A stretch of DNA of 64,000 bases from Paenibacillus sp. KS-LC4 (GCF_036894955.1 NZ_CP145905.1:3118501-3182500); one strand, 5' to 3'. Shown: positions 34,546-44,259, counted from the first letter of the stretch. Numbers and translations are program-made. Notes: generated by a model from the sequence alone, not told the origin.

Positions 34546-36291
34546 ATGAAAGTCAGGTTCACTTCCATATTTACTAAACTTTTAATCTGCTTTTTTTTAG
34601 TGATGCTTCCATTATATGCATTGGGCATCTGGTCAACACATATTGGTTCCAAACAGATGCGAACTGAAATTGAAAAGTCCAATGAATCCAAACTGAAGTT
34701 TAATTACTATTATTTAGAGTTCGAACTATCCCGATTGTCAAAATTGCTGTCTGAGTATTCCAATGATTTGGAAATCGCGAACTTTCCGACAGACTTGCCG
34801 ATACTGGACAGTTACGAAGTCGCAGAGCAAATGAATGATATTTATCGAAAGACTCGACTTATCAAAGAGTCCAGCGGTTATATTCAAGATGTTATCTATT
34901 TCATTCCCGCACTCGGCAAAACAATCAGTTCATCGGGTTATATCTCAATGTTGGACAAGAAGGAGTTGACAGGACTGCTTAGCAGCAGAGGGAACCTCAA
35001 GAGTTCTCTTTCATTATACAATGGAGACTTATACGTGTTGCTTGGATTACCTTTTAATTTGGACAGGCAAATAGATCCCAATTTTCTGCTAGCATTGAAG
35101 ATCAACAAGACAGAAATCATAAACAGACTTAACGGCTTTACCGAGCCGGAAAACGGCAGTGCGGCAATGATCTTCGGAAGAGGTGACATGATATTGACTT
35201 CGAAAGGGGGAGAGGGAGTAGCGGAGGATTACTTCAAATCAAATATTCCTGATCTCACAGATTCAAATGGGGAGATTACGAAGATGGAATTTGGGAACAG
35301 CCGAATTTATCTCATTAGCAACAGTGAGCTAGGCTTTGAGCTTGCGGGATTTATTTCTAAGAAAAGCCTGTCACAGCCTATTGATATGTACACGAGGTGG
35401 TTATGGAAAATCACGGTCTTCTCAATCGGAATTATTTTCCTTTTTACCTACGGGATTATTCGGATTATTCATCGCCCGCTGGGCAAATTGATTCGGGGGT
35501 TCAAGGGTGTTGAACTTGGACGAACAAACGATCTTATTTTGCATAATCGAAATGATGAATTTGGGTACCTTTACGAACGTTTCAATGAAATGGTTTATCG
35601 ATTGGGACAGTTGATTGAAGACAATTACATTCAGAATATCCGAACGAGAGAAGCGGAGTACAAGCAGCTGCAATCCCAGATCACGCCGCATTTTCTATAT
35701 AATAGCCTGTTCACCATCAAGCAGATGGCTGAAACCGGTGATGTCGATGGAATTAAAGAGTTCGCGGATTATTTAGGTCAGTATTTTCAATATATCACAC
35801 GAAATGCCGCTCAAAATGTGGGGCTTGGTGTAGAATTCGATCATGCAGTTGTCTATCTGTCACTGCAAGAAATTCGATATGCTCCTCGAGTACGTGTTGC
35901 CCTCGAACCCGTTCCTGAGGAACTGCGGTCTCTTCCCGTTCCGAAAGTTATTCTGCAACCGATATTGGAGAACGCTTTTGAGCATGGGTTGCGTAATAAG
36001 CCATCCAAAGGCCTCATTCGAATGACATACACAAACAAGGGGGACACGCTGATCTTTACGATTGAAGATAATGGAGAGGAGCTTACCGATAAAGGATTGG
36101 CTACGCTTCGTCATCGGATTAACGATAAAGGAAATGATTCCCACAAGGAAACAACTGGACTAGTCAATGTTCATCACCGTCTACGTATCCGATATGGCGA
36201 TTCGTTCGGCCTTGAACTCAACCGGAGCGAGCTTGGCGGGCTGCAGGTGAATGTAAGATTACCGAGAACGGGAGAGACAGAGCATGTTTAG
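34546..36291 (+). CDS. YesM-like sensor histidine kinase (second system)
   Basis: The 581-residue membrane kinase has an N-terminal helix (FTKLLICFFLVMLPLYALGI), an extracellular sensor region to ~285, a second helix (ITVFSIGIIFLFTYGII), HAMP, then the His_kinase domain with QSQITPHFLYNSLF (phospho-His ~residue 380) and ATPase motifs QPILENAFEHGL and IEDNG. It overlaps the regulator gene by eight bases. It likely senses a glycan signal and drives the permease and binding-protein genes on either side. Confidence 0.93.
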   Translation: MKVRFTSIFTKLLICFFLVMLPLYALGIWSTHIGSKQMRTEIEKSNESKLKFNYYYLEFELSRLSKLLSEYSNDLEIANFPTDLPILDSYEVAEQMNDIYRKTRLIKESSGYIQDVIYFIPALGKTISSSGYISMLDKKELTGLLSSRGNLKSSLSLYNGDLYVLLGLPFNLDRQIDPNFLLALKINKTEIINRLNGFTEPENGSAAMIFGRGDMILTSKGGEGVAEDYFKSNIPDLTDSNGEITKMEFGNSRIYLISNSELGFELAGFISKKSLSQPIDMYTRWLWKITVFSIGIIFLFTYGIIRIIHRPLGKLIRGFKGVELGRTNDLILHNRNDEFGYLYERFNEMVYRLGQLIEDNYIQNIRTREAEYKQLQSQITPHFLYNSLFTIKQMAETGDVDGIKEFADYLGQYFQYITRNAAQNVGLGVEFDHAVVYLSLQEIRYAPRVRVALEPVPEELRSLPVPKVILQPILENAFEHGLRNKPSKGLIRMTYTNKGDTLIFTIEDNGEELTDKGLATLRHRINDKGNDSHKETTGLVNVHHRLRIRYGDSFGLELNRSELGGLQVNVRLPRTGETEHV

Positions 36292-37957
36292 ACTTCTAAT
36301 CGTGGATGATGAAGCAACGATAGTTGAAGGGTTGCACGCCGTGTTCACTAGTGATAGTAGCTTCGATGAGCTTGACGTTCTGAAAGCATATTCCGCGACA
36401 GAAGCACTTGAGTGGTTGTCCGAAGTTAAGGTCGATGTCGTGCTGACAGATGTGTCCATGCCCGGTTTGAACGGCATTGATTTAGTGAGTCGTATGGCTT
36501 CGGAATGGCCTCGTTGCAAGGCTGTTCTACTGTCCGGTCACAATGATTTTTCTTACGCACAGCAGGCGATTCGCAGTCCCAACGTAGTAGATTATTTGCT
36601 GAAGACAGAAGGGATGGATAAGATCCGTGAAACGGTCACCAAGGCAATCAGACTAGTCAGGGAAGAACTCACTACAAGCCATCAGCGGATACTCATGCAG
36701 GAAAAAATGCCGCGAGCGTTATCTGGGTTGCAAAGGCGGTTACTTAAGGATACTCTGCGCGAAAAACGGGAATCAATGAGACTCGAGCAAGAGGTGATTG
36801 ATGCCTTGCAGCTGAAGTTCAAACTGAACATGCCCGTATTGCTTGCTGCTTTCTTTGTTGAGGACTGGCGGAGTTATGCTAATCCAATAGATTATTCTCT
36901 TGTCCAATATGCGATTGGCAATATCGCTGAGGAGCTGTTGGACTCAAAAACCATCGTGAAGTGTACGGAATATGATGAGTACTCGATAGCATGCTTCATT
37001 CAGCCGATCGGCCGTGAATGGCCCATCGAGTCTTGGAAGAAACGGTTGCCCCGGTTTGTACATGGAACACTTGAAACATTTCAGGAGGCATGCCTTACCT
37101 ACTTGAAAGTGCCTGTATCTATTGCCGTAATTGATGGACCCGTCCAGTGGCCCGAAGTTTCGCAAACCTACAGTCGATTATTAATGGCTCTACTTGGGGG
37201 GACTGGATTTACAACAGAAAAATGGATGATGGTCTCGGTACAAGAAGAGGAGGAAAGAGAAAGAGAAGCAGATAGACATGAATTGAAGAAAAGGTCGTTT
37301 TACCACCTAGAGAACCTTTTTCGAACCATTTTAGCTGGTGACCGGAAGGAAGCGGAGAATCATTTCCAAAGTTTATGCAGTGTCTATCCTTCGGAAGGTC
37401 CGAAAGAGCCGTTCGATAAACTGCAGTTTCTAAATGTTGCCTCCAAACAAATGCTTGCTGCTTATGATCAGCTTCGTATTCTGTATGCAAACGGAACGGA
37501 TTGTACTGCCGTACTTAACCTGGATGCTCAGTCATCATGGGCGCATCTGCTAACTCAACTTCGGCTAAGTGTTAAAAGAATCAATGAAATCACCTTGCAG
37601 GAAACAGATGTTTCGAGTAGCCATGAGGAGTCTTCCATTATCGTATACGTTCATCAATACATTCACTCGCATCTTGACGGCGATTTGTCATTATCCAAAA
37701 TTGCCAAAGTAGTTTCGTTGAATCCGTCTTACCTGTCACGCTGGTATAAGAAGCATACCGGAATTGCATTATCCGAATATATTAACAAGGTTCGAGTAGA
37801 TAAAGCAAAGGAACTGCTCCGCATCAGCGAATTAAAAATTCATGAGATATCCAATCGTCTTGGATTTACGGATCCTCATTATTTCTTCCGTTTTTTTAAA
37901 AAGGCTGAGAAATGTACACCGAATGAGTATCGTGATCGCTCAAAAATAAATGGATAG
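36284..37957 (+). CDS. YesN-like response regulator with AraC domain (second system)
   Basis: This 557-residue protein has a receiver at ~1-125 (LLIVDDEATIVEGL, Asp in VVLTDVSMPGLNGIDL, LSGHNDF), a long middle region, and an AraC double helix-turn-helix at ~455-550 (LNPSYLSRWYKKHTGIALSE, EISNRLGFTDPHYFFRFFKK). The usual conserved Lys near LLKP reads LLKTEG. It is translationally coupled to the kinase gene. The binding-protein gene 110 bases downstream is a likely target. Confidence 0.93.
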   Translation: MFRLLIVDDEATIVEGLHAVFTSDSSFDELDVLKAYSATEALEWLSEVKVDVVLTDVSMPGLNGIDLVSRMASEWPRCKAVLLSGHNDFSYAQQAIRSPNVVDYLLKTEGMDKIRETVTKAIRLVREELTTSHQRILMQEKMPRALSGLQRRLLKDTLREKRESMRLEQEVIDALQLKFKLNMPVLLAAFFVEDWRSYANPIDYSLVQYAIGNIAEELLDSKTIVKCTEYDEYSIACFIQPIGREWPIESWKKRLPRFVHGTLETFQEACLTYLKVPVSIAVIDGPVQWPEVSQTYSRLLMALLGGTGFTTEKWMMVSVQEEEEREREADRHELKKRSFYHLENLFRTILAGDRKEAENHFQSLCSVYPSEGPKEPFDKLQFLNVASKQMLAAYDQLRILYANGTDCTAVLNLDAQSSWAHLLTQLRLSVKRINEITLQETDVSSSHEESSIIVYVHQYIHSHLDGDLSLSKIAKVVSLNPSYLSRWYKKHTGIALSEYINKVRVDKAKELLRISELKIHEISNRLGFTDPHYFFRFFKKAEKCTPNEYRDRSKING

Positions 37958-38067
37958 GAAAATGGTAAACGAAAGATACCGAAGGTCAATAACACACACT
38001 ATGGTAGGGCGTCATATAAGCTTAAGATTTTAATGTAAGCGTTTCAATTACTGGGGGGGGCGATCTG

Positions 38068-39750
38068 ATGGTGAAAATAAGGAAACTAGCATGGGGATTC
38101 TTGAGTCTGGTTACAGCAACATCGATGTTAAGCGCTTGTGGGAACGGAAGTGATGGAAACAATGCGACAGCAACATCTGGCAGCACTACTGCAAGTGCCG
38201 AGGCCAGCAACAGCGGTCCAGTCGATACTTCGAATCCTTTGAAGTATGATCCGCCGATTACAATTCGAGCTACTCTAAGTGATTCCGGGAAGAATTTTCT
38301 AAACGAAGGAGATTCTCTGGAGGATAACGTCTGGACCCGCGGGTATGAGCAGGAATTAGGAATTAAAGTGAAATATGACTGGATTACCGATCAGGCAAAC
38401 GAAGTAGAAAAAATGAACGTCACGCTCGCAGGAGGTGACCTGCCGGAAATTCTCAATGTTCACGATACGCAGTTGCAACGGTTGGTGGAGGCCGGCCAAG
38501 TCGCCGATCTTACAGATGCATACAACAAGTACGCTTCTGATCAGCTCAAGAGTTATCTCTCGGCAAGTGATGGAGTTGCGCTTAAAACGGTTACTCTAGA
38601 TGGCAAGATGGTCGCGATTCCAAACTTCACCGGAACGTTGGATTCGGCTCATATGGTTTGGATCCGTCAAGATTGGATGAAAAAATTAAATCTGCAACAA
38701 CCGAAGACGATGGATGACCTGATTGCTATCGCACAAGCGTTTGTAAATGATGATCCGGATGGCAACGGCAAGAAGGATACGTATGGCTTGGTACTGACCA
38801 AAGCGTTGAATACGGATTCCATGTTTCAACCAACGGGATTCTTAAACGGCTATCATGCGTTCCTCGATAGCTGGGTACAAGATGCATCGGGGAATTACGT
38901 TTACAGCACGATTCAGCCTGAAGTTAAAACGGCTCTGGCTAAATTGCAGGAATTGTACAAAACAGGCATTATTGATCCGGAATTCGGTACGAAGGATGCT
39001 AGTAAGACGGGGGAAACAGTCAATTCTGGCAAAGCCGGAATGTTCTTTGGGCCAATGTATGCGCCGTTCCCGGTGGGTGATAGTGTAAAGAATGACAAAA
39101 ACGCTGACTGGGTACCTTATCCAATTCCTTCGAGTGACGACAAACCTGCTGTAGTGCAGACTTCTGTATCGATCAGCAACTACTATGCTGTACAAGCAGA
39201 ATATGAGCATCCAGAAGCGCTGATTAAGATGCTTAATTATCAGATCGAAAAGATGTATGGCGAAAACGCAGCTACTGAACGCAGAAAATTTACGGGGGAG
39301 TCCGATCAAGGCTGGCACATGGCAACGGTGTCTTTGTTACCACCGGACAAGAACCTTACCTTTCAAATTCAAATCAAGGCAGCACTTGATGCGAATGATC
39401 CTTCGTCCCTAGATGTCGAGGGGAAAGGCTACTACGACGGAATTATGAAGTATCGTGCTGGCGATCGTAGCGCATGGTGGCAAGAACGGATCTTTGGACC
39501 TGAGAGCTCGCAGAGCGTCATAAAGTATTACAAGGACAACAACCTAACCTACGTAAATCCATTCGTTTATGCTCCAACAAAGTCGATGACGAGCTATAAG
39601 TCAACGCTGGAGAAACTTCAATTAGAGACATTTACCAAAATTATATACGGCGCATCTTCTATCGATGAGTTTGATAAATTCGTGGCGAGCTGGAAAAAGC
39701 TCGGCGGTGATAAAATTACAACTGAAGTCAACGAATTGTTGAAGAAGTAA
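38068..39750 (+). CDS. extracellular solute-binding lipoprotein, LplA-like (second system)
   Basis: The 560-residue lipoprotein (signal ending in MLSACGNG) is a large LplA/YtcQ-type binding protein (FVNDDPDGNGKKDTYGL, VWIRQDWMKKLNLQQPKTMD, GKAGMFFGPMYAPF). It binds the oligosaccharide imported by the permeases at 32.6-34.5 kb. The ribosome site is an unusual run of eight G (38053-38060) before CGATCTG and the ATG. A poor cre-like sequence (ATGTAAGCGTTTCAAT at 38033) has two mismatches to consensus. Permeases, sensor, regulator and binding protein are collinear. Confidence 0.93.
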   Translation: MVKIRKLAWGFLSLVTATSMLSACGNGSDGNNATATSGSTTASAEASNSGPVDTSNPLKYDPPITIRATLSDSGKNFLNEGDSLEDNVWTRGYEQELGIKVKYDWITDQANEVEKMNVTLAGGDLPEILNVHDTQLQRLVEAGQVADLTDAYNKYASDQLKSYLSASDGVALKTVTLDGKMVAIPNFTGTLDSAHMVWIRQDWMKKLNLQQPKTMDDLIAIAQAFVNDDPDGNGKKDTYGLVLTKALNTDSMFQPTGFLNGYHAFLDSWVQDASGNYVYSTIQPEVKTALAKLQELYKTGIIDPEFGTKDASKTGETVNSGKAGMFFGPMYAPFPVGDSVKNDKNADWVPYPIPSSDDKPAVVQTSVSISNYYAVQAEYEHPEALIKMLNYQIEKMYGENAATERRKFTGESDQGWHMATVSLLPPDKNLTFQIQIKAALDANDPSSLDVEGKGYYDGIMKYRAGDRSAWWQERIFGPESSQSVIKYYKDNNLTYVNPFVYAPTKSMTSYKSTLEKLQLETFTKIIYGASSIDEFDKFVASWKKLGGDKITTEVNELLKK

Positions 39751-39859
39751 GTTCAGCAGACAGAGTGGAGGAATAATTCGATTTCAGGGAAGCTCCTTGA
39801 GAGGCAACGAAGGAATGTGAAGGCGAGTCCAAACTTAAATTATAGTGGGAGGAAGAACG

Positions 39860-41338
39860 ATGAATTATATTTCCAGAAGAATTTCAAAAACGTCATTGAT
39901 TGTAATGTGCTCCATATTAATTATGGTGCTGTTTGCCGGCACTCAAGCGCACGCCTCTACCAATACGATAAAAAACGGACCTCATTGGTATGATACGAAC
40001 GGGAATCAAATTCAAGCGTATGGCTCCAATTTCACCTGGTCGGATGGTTATTTTTATTGGTTCGGTCTGAATTGGACGGGAAATAATACGGGGGGAAATA
40101 ATAATTTTCAAGGTATGAATTGTTACCGATCTACGGATCTTGTGAATTGGGAATACGTCGGTGTGGCTCTTGCCAATCAAACATCTGGTGATTTAGGGCC
40201 AAATCGAGTTGTTGAGAACGGTGATGTTATCTATAACAGTGCAACTAATAAGTGGGTTATGTGGCTTCACATCGATAATGAATCGTACAGTGAAGGTAAG
40301 GTTGGCATTGCTACCAGCGATTCTATCACCGGGCCATATACGTACCAAGGAAGTTCTAACATGCTTGGGAAACTATTGCGTGATCAAACAGCCTGGGTAG
40401 ATGATGATGGGACTGGGTATTTGTTTGCAGACGATGATGTTAATGGTGCTAGAAACTTAAAAATCTTTAAGATGAATGATAGCTACACAGACTTGGTTTC
40501 TATAGTTGCATCCTTGGGACATATCGAAGCACCGGCTGTTCAGAAGGTAAATGGAGTCTATTATTTGCTTAGCTCGGAACTGACAGGTTGGGCAACTAAC
40601 CGCAATAAGTACCAAACGGCAACCTCGATCGCAGGTCCTTGGTCAGATAGAGTTGATGTCGCTCCGCCTGAAACCAATACCTACAATACTCAGACACAAA
40701 ATATCATCAGAGCAGGGAATACCTTTATTTATGTTGGCGGACGATGGGCCCAAGGCAATCTCGCTGATTCACGCTATGTCATGCTTCCGATGACCGTTGA
40801 TAGCTCAGCAAAAACGATGTATATTCCAAATTACTATGATCAATGGAGTTTAAATTCTTCAGACTGGTCTTGGAGCGATACGTCGAATAATAAGGCTTTA
40901 TTTAAAACCGTTACGGCATCGAGTTCACTTGAGAATTACGGTTGGGGAAAAGCCAAGGCAGTTGACGAAAGACGAAATTCAATCAGTGGATTCATGGGTT
41001 ATTCTAGCCAGCTTGGCCAGAACTCAAATCATACGGAATGGGTGGAAATCAATCTCGGAGAGGTCAAGACATTTTCCAAAATTGTGCTTTACCCTCGCAA
41101 TGACAGCGGTCATGTAGGGGACGGCTTCCCGATTGATTTCAAGATTCAGGTGTGGAACGGCAACACTTGGTTGGATCGGGTTAGTGAGACCGGCTATACG
41201 AAGCCGGACAATTCAGCCCAAGAGTTTACTTGGGGCTTCTTGGACAACACTAACCGAATTCGAGTATACGCAACCAATCTAAGAACGGTCGGCAATAATG
41301 GTTATTTGATGCAACTGTCAGAAATTGAAGTTTATTAA
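39860..41338 (+). CDS. secreted GH43 glycosidase (exo-beta-1,3-galactanase-like) with discoidin-like domain
   Basis: This 492-residue exported enzyme has a signal peptide (cleavage near AHAST). The five-bladed GH43 propeller at ~38-340 has YWFG, YRSTDLVNW, RDQTAWVDDDGTGYLF, the general-acid Glu in GHIEAPAV (~223), and YVGGRWAQGN..YVMLP, which recalls galactan 1,3-beta-galactosidases. The usual N-terminal Asp base is not obvious, and NTQTQ (~276-280) sits where that subfamily has a functional Gln. Residues ~348-492 are a discoidin-like domain nearly identical in plan to those of the beta-helix protein at 25681. GGGAGG precedes ATG 39860; an in-frame upstream start (39845) precedes that site. 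It probably trims arabinogalactan side chains. Confidence 0.85.
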   Translation: MNYISRRISKTSLIVMCSILIMVLFAGTQAHASTNTIKNGPHWYDTNGNQIQAYGSNFTWSDGYFYWFGLNWTGNNTGGNNNFQGMNCYRSTDLVNWEYVGVALANQTSGDLGPNRVVENGDVIYNSATNKWVMWLHIDNESYSEGKVGIATSDSITGPYTYQGSSNMLGKLLRDQTAWVDDDGTGYLFADDDVNGARNLKIFKMNDSYTDLVSIVASLGHIEAPAVQKVNGVYYLLSSELTGWATNRNKYQTATSIAGPWSDRVDVAPPETNTYNTQTQNIIRAGNTFIYVGGRWAQGNLADSRYVMLPMTVDSSAKTMYIPNYYDQWSLNSSDWSWSDTSNNKALFKTVTASSSLENYGWGKAKAVDERRNSISGFMGYSSQLGQNSNHTEWVEINLGEVKTFSKIVLYPRNDSGHVGDGFPIDFKIQVWNGNTWLDRVSETGYTKPDNSAQEFTWGFLDNTNRIRVYATNLRTVGNNGYLMQLSEIEVY

Positions 41339-41352
41339 AGACTGAATCGAGT

Positions 41353-41380
41353 AAGGACGGCCGTTTGTGCCGTCCTTCTT
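41353..41380 (+). terminator. terminator after the GH43 gene
   Basis: AAGGACGGC and GCCGTCCTT form a perfect 9-bp stem around a seven-base loop, followed by CTTCTT. It closes the glycan island. Confidence 0.75.
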
Positions 41381-41739
41381 CTAATTATATTTGGCGAGCC
41401 CACGCATCTTCTAGCCGTGAAAGACCAATCGAGGGAGGGGCCAAGCCTTCTAGATGCATGGTATATACGATTTCTTCTCGCTGTTGTTTAGAAAGGTTTA
41501 AGTTCCTTAAGTAAATTTTCCCGAATAGAAGCCAGCGAGCAGCCGTTCACGAATGACCCTGGACAGTTACAAAAAAATCTCGGCTATGGAAAGACCATAA
41601 TTGAGCACGCAACGCTTCCCATATAAACATATGTATAAAATACGGGTTTTGTGAATATGTAATTAAGAATCCACATAACTACGCAGGTTTATAGGTCCAT
41701 ATTATCTACAGCTTTCCCAAAAGCGGTCGCATATTTTTC

Positions 41740-41960
41740 GATTAGTTTTTCAATGAATTTTTGATTGCTTGCTGAAGCAAACATATTGTTCTTTATTGCC
41801 TTTGCGCATCACTCGTACGATAGCTTTACTTCATTCAGGTTAATGCCGGCAACCTCAGAAAGCCGCAGTCCTGAGCATAAAATAAGAGATACGATCGCTG
41901 TATCCCGTTCACGATTCAACTAATGGAAGTAATAAATCCGTTTGTTCTCTTTAATTTCTC
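41740..41960 (-). pseudogene. degenerate XerC/D-type tyrosine recombinase fragment
   Basis: On the minus strand, 41812-41919 encodes 36 residues of a phage-integrase catalytic core: LNRERDTAIVSLILCSGLRL, followed by SEVAGINLNEVKLSYE. It includes the first catalytic Arg in the SGLRLSE box. A frame shift later comes VMRKGNKEQYVCFSKQ, matching the GKGnKeR strand that follows in the family. Stops and shifts on both sides, and no His-x-x-Arg or Tyr boxes, show a remnant. It marks past mobile-element activity at the edge of the glycan island. The 41381-41740 stretch holds nothing else I can name. Confidence 0.75.
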
Positions 41961-41977
41961 AAGGTTAATACAATTTT

Positions 41978-42481
41978 CTATTGCATCTTTATTATATTAG
42001 ACATGATTAATTGAAAAAAATCCTCAAAACTATTTGCTATTTTTTCCACCTCTTCGAATTCAGGCTCATTTCCTTGTACAATAGCACCTATATCATTCGT
42101 TAAATCTATTGCATAAAATGAATACCCGTCATCAACTGATATAATGATGGGTAGATATTTATCCCACCATGAAGTTATTTCTGATTTCCATTCCGCATCA
42201 TTCTCTGCTGCTTCTAAGCTTAGTACTTCAAATTCATTCCATCTAAATGCAGAATCCGCATTATTATTATACTCATCCTCACATATAAACCATGTTTTTT
42301 CACTAGGCGTTATGCATTTTTTAACTCGTTTTAAAAATTCCAAATAACTTTCAGGAATTTCTTTATATCTGGATACTATACTTTCATTTAAATTTAATTC
42401 ATACTCAGATTTATCAGTTATTTTCCATCCATTATCTTTTGTCCAACTAATGAATTCACAACATTTCATATTTATATTCAT
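41978..42481 (-). CDS. SMI1/KNR4 (SUKH) family immunity-type protein
   Basis: This 167-residue, acidic, AT-rich cytoplasmic protein shows the SUKH pattern: an early helix with PESYLEFLKRVKK, a middle F/W-rich part (TWFICEDEYNNN, FRWNEFEVLSLEAA), then WDKYLPIIISVDDGYSFYAIDL and EPEFEEVEKIANSFEDFFQLI. SUKH proteins often serve as immunity proteins against contact-dependent or polymorphic toxins. No toxin gene lies next to it, so it is an orphan, perhaps protecting against neighbours' toxins. Two tandem copies of TAGGAGGAAA precede the ATG. Confidence 0.8.
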   Translation of the reverse strand: MNINMKCCEFISWTKDNGWKITDKSEYELNLNESIVSRYKEIPESYLEFLKRVKKCITPSEKTWFICEDEYNNNADSAFRWNEFEVLSLEAAENDAEWKSEITSWWDKYLPIIISVDDGYSFYAIDLTNDIGAIVQGNEPEFEEVEKIANSFEDFFQLIMSNIIKMQ

Positions 42482-42532
42482 ATTTCCTCCTATTTCCTCC
42501 TACTAGGTGAACAACATTATGCTAGTGAAATT

Positions 42533-42703
42533 TTATTGGTTTCTTTGCTCGGTAAGGGGCAGCGTATCTAGAGTTTCCACCCCATTTACCTCTTTCAGCC
42601 ATTGACTGAAAATTGACCCCAGTTTCTTCACATTAATATAACCATCCATTCTTTTAGATCTCTCACACAACGTTTTGATGTTAGAACTTGTTTCCAGATT
42701 AAT
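42533..42703 (-). other. unrecognised open stretch, possible gene fragment
   Basis: On the minus strand 56 codons are open and read protein-like (TLCERSKRMDGYINVKKLG, SIFSQWLKEVNGVETLD) before a stop at 42533. There is no good start or ribosome site, and I cannot assign a family. The rest of 42482-43125 shows no gene apart from a hairpin at 42970. Confidence 0.25.
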
Positions 42704-42969
42704 CTAATGATCATACTCTAAGTCCCCAATATTTATCTGCTGGAGTAAGAGATATAGGTGCATAATACACAGCTATCCCTTTGAAAACTATTGATATGGT
42801 AATAGCTTACAATTTCACTGCGGGTTATGCAACCTATTTATGTTCACCGTAATATAGTGCAACTAATTTGTCGGATCACCAGAGCATGTACCATTAAAGG
42901 ACAAAACCTGTACCCATCCAATTTAATTTTTGTTTTCCCTTTCCATCATTATTCACATAATCAAAAACC

Positions 42970-42995
42970 CGATGAACTTTTATTCAAGTTCATCG
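42970..42995. terminator. hairpin downstream of the serine hydrolase gene
   Basis: CGATGAACTT and AAGTTCATCG are perfect 10-bp arms around TTATTC. It lies ~130 bases beyond the end of the minus-strand hydrolase gene and could end its transcript, though it has no T run. Confidence 0.4.
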
Positions 42996-43125
42996 AGTTT
43001 GAAAATTCGATTTCATTACAATTTTAGATTGAATTGCTTCTTTGTAAAACTCGTCCTGATACGGACAATTTTATTTTATTGGATTACAAAATGCCACATG
43101 CCGAGCTTAAGCTTCAGCCTCTACA

Positions 43126-44259
43126 TTACAAGCAGGAATAAACGACATTTCGCAAGCGCCGCTGAACGTAAGGCTCCTGACTGTTTAGAAGGTGCTGGGC
43201 ATACATAACGGTAAGCTTGGAATCCGGGTCAATGATCGCCATGCACCCGGCTGCGCCGCTCCATCCGAATTCGCCGACCGGGCTCAGTGAGCCGCTTAAT
43301 GACTTGGAGACATGGGTCCGGACACCAAGACCATACCCGTACCCACTCATGTGATCCCATGAATAATCGCCGCGGGTCTGCTCATTCAGATGATCCTTTC
43401 GCATCAGCTCTACCGAGGCTTTTGATAGAATCCGCACGCCGTCCGGGCTAGTTCCATACCCAGTCAATGCGTTCAAAAACAGTGAATAATCACTAACTGT
43501 AGACAATAATCCGGCGCCGCCACTCTCAAATTCAGTACCGATTCGGTAACCATTTCCATCCTGACGTATGGCTTTTTCAAGCTCTTCATTGTACATATAC
43601 TGCGGAATCAGTCGGTTCTGCTGATCAGCGTTCAGATCGAACACCGTATCATTCATCCCAAGTGGTCCAGTGATTTCTTCTCGTAGATATGTACCAAAGC
43701 GTCTTCCGCTAACCACCTCTACTAATGCCCCTAGCACATCGTGACACATGCTGTAGTTCCAATGCGTACCTGGCTCAAATAACAGCGGCTCCTTGGCAAG
43801 CGCTTTCGCGAAAGCACGTGTTGGCAATGTTCCGTTAGTGTTCTGCACAGCTTCCTTAAAAGCTGGAGTACCTATATCATAAGAGAATCCCGCAGTCATC
43901 GTAAACAAGTCGCGTACCGTAATGAGACGGGTTGCTTTTTCCAGCCGAACTTCCCCGTTCGGCAAAGTTTTCCTCACCGTCATCTCGCCATACTCCGGCA
44001 AATAGTCGGAAACCGGATCACTTAGCAGCATAGCGCCTCTCTCCACCAGTTGAAGCGCTGCCACGCAGGTCATAATTTTCGTCAAGGAGTAAAGATTGAA
44101 GATCGCTCTTTCGCTGATAGGCGTCTGTTCCTCAAGGTTTGCATAGCCGCTGCGGTAACGGAAAACGATATCATTTTGATGCATTACGAGTACCTCTGCC
44201 CACGGAACTCGCCAGGAAGTGATACGGTCAACAAATGAAACAAGCGGTTGAAATTCCAT
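43126..44259 (-). CDS. serine hydrolase of the class C beta-lactamase/EstB family
   Basis: This 377-residue protein has the three class-C motifs: SLTK (SxxK, ~residue 58, nucleophile Ser), NYSM (Y-x-N-like, ~163) and GWSGAAG (KTG/HxG position, ~335). No signal peptide, so it is likely cytoplasmic and closer to EstB-type esterases, D-aminopeptidases or transesterases than to secreted beta-lactamases. AGGGGG precedes the ATG. It is on the same strand as, and downstream of, the NRPS operon, but a terminator at 44426 separates them. A link to peptide maturation or self-protection is only a possibility. Confidence 0.88.
   Translation of the reverse strand: MEFQPLVSFVDRITSWRVPWAEVLVMHQNDIVFRYRSGYANLEEQTPISERAIFNLYSLTKIMTCVAALQLVERGAMLLSDPVSDYLPEYGEMTVRKTLPNGEVRLEKATRLITVRDLFTMTAGFSYDIGTPAFKEAVQNTNGTLPTRAFAKALAKEPLLFEPGTHWNYSMCHDVLGALVEVVSGRRFGTYLREEITGPLGMNDTVFDLNADQQNRLIPQYMYNEELEKAIRQDGNGYRIGTEFESGGAGLLSTVSDYSLFLNALTGYGTSPDGVRILSKASVELMRKDHLNEQTRGDYSWDHMSGYGYGLGVRTHVSKSLSGSLSPVGEFGWSGAAGCMAIIDPDSKLTVMYAQHLLNSQEPYVQRRLRNVVYSCL

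Noticed and set aside
38033..38048. cre-like sequence before the second binding-protein gene
   Set aside because: Two mismatches to the consensus, one in the conserved CA near the right end; too weak to list as a site.
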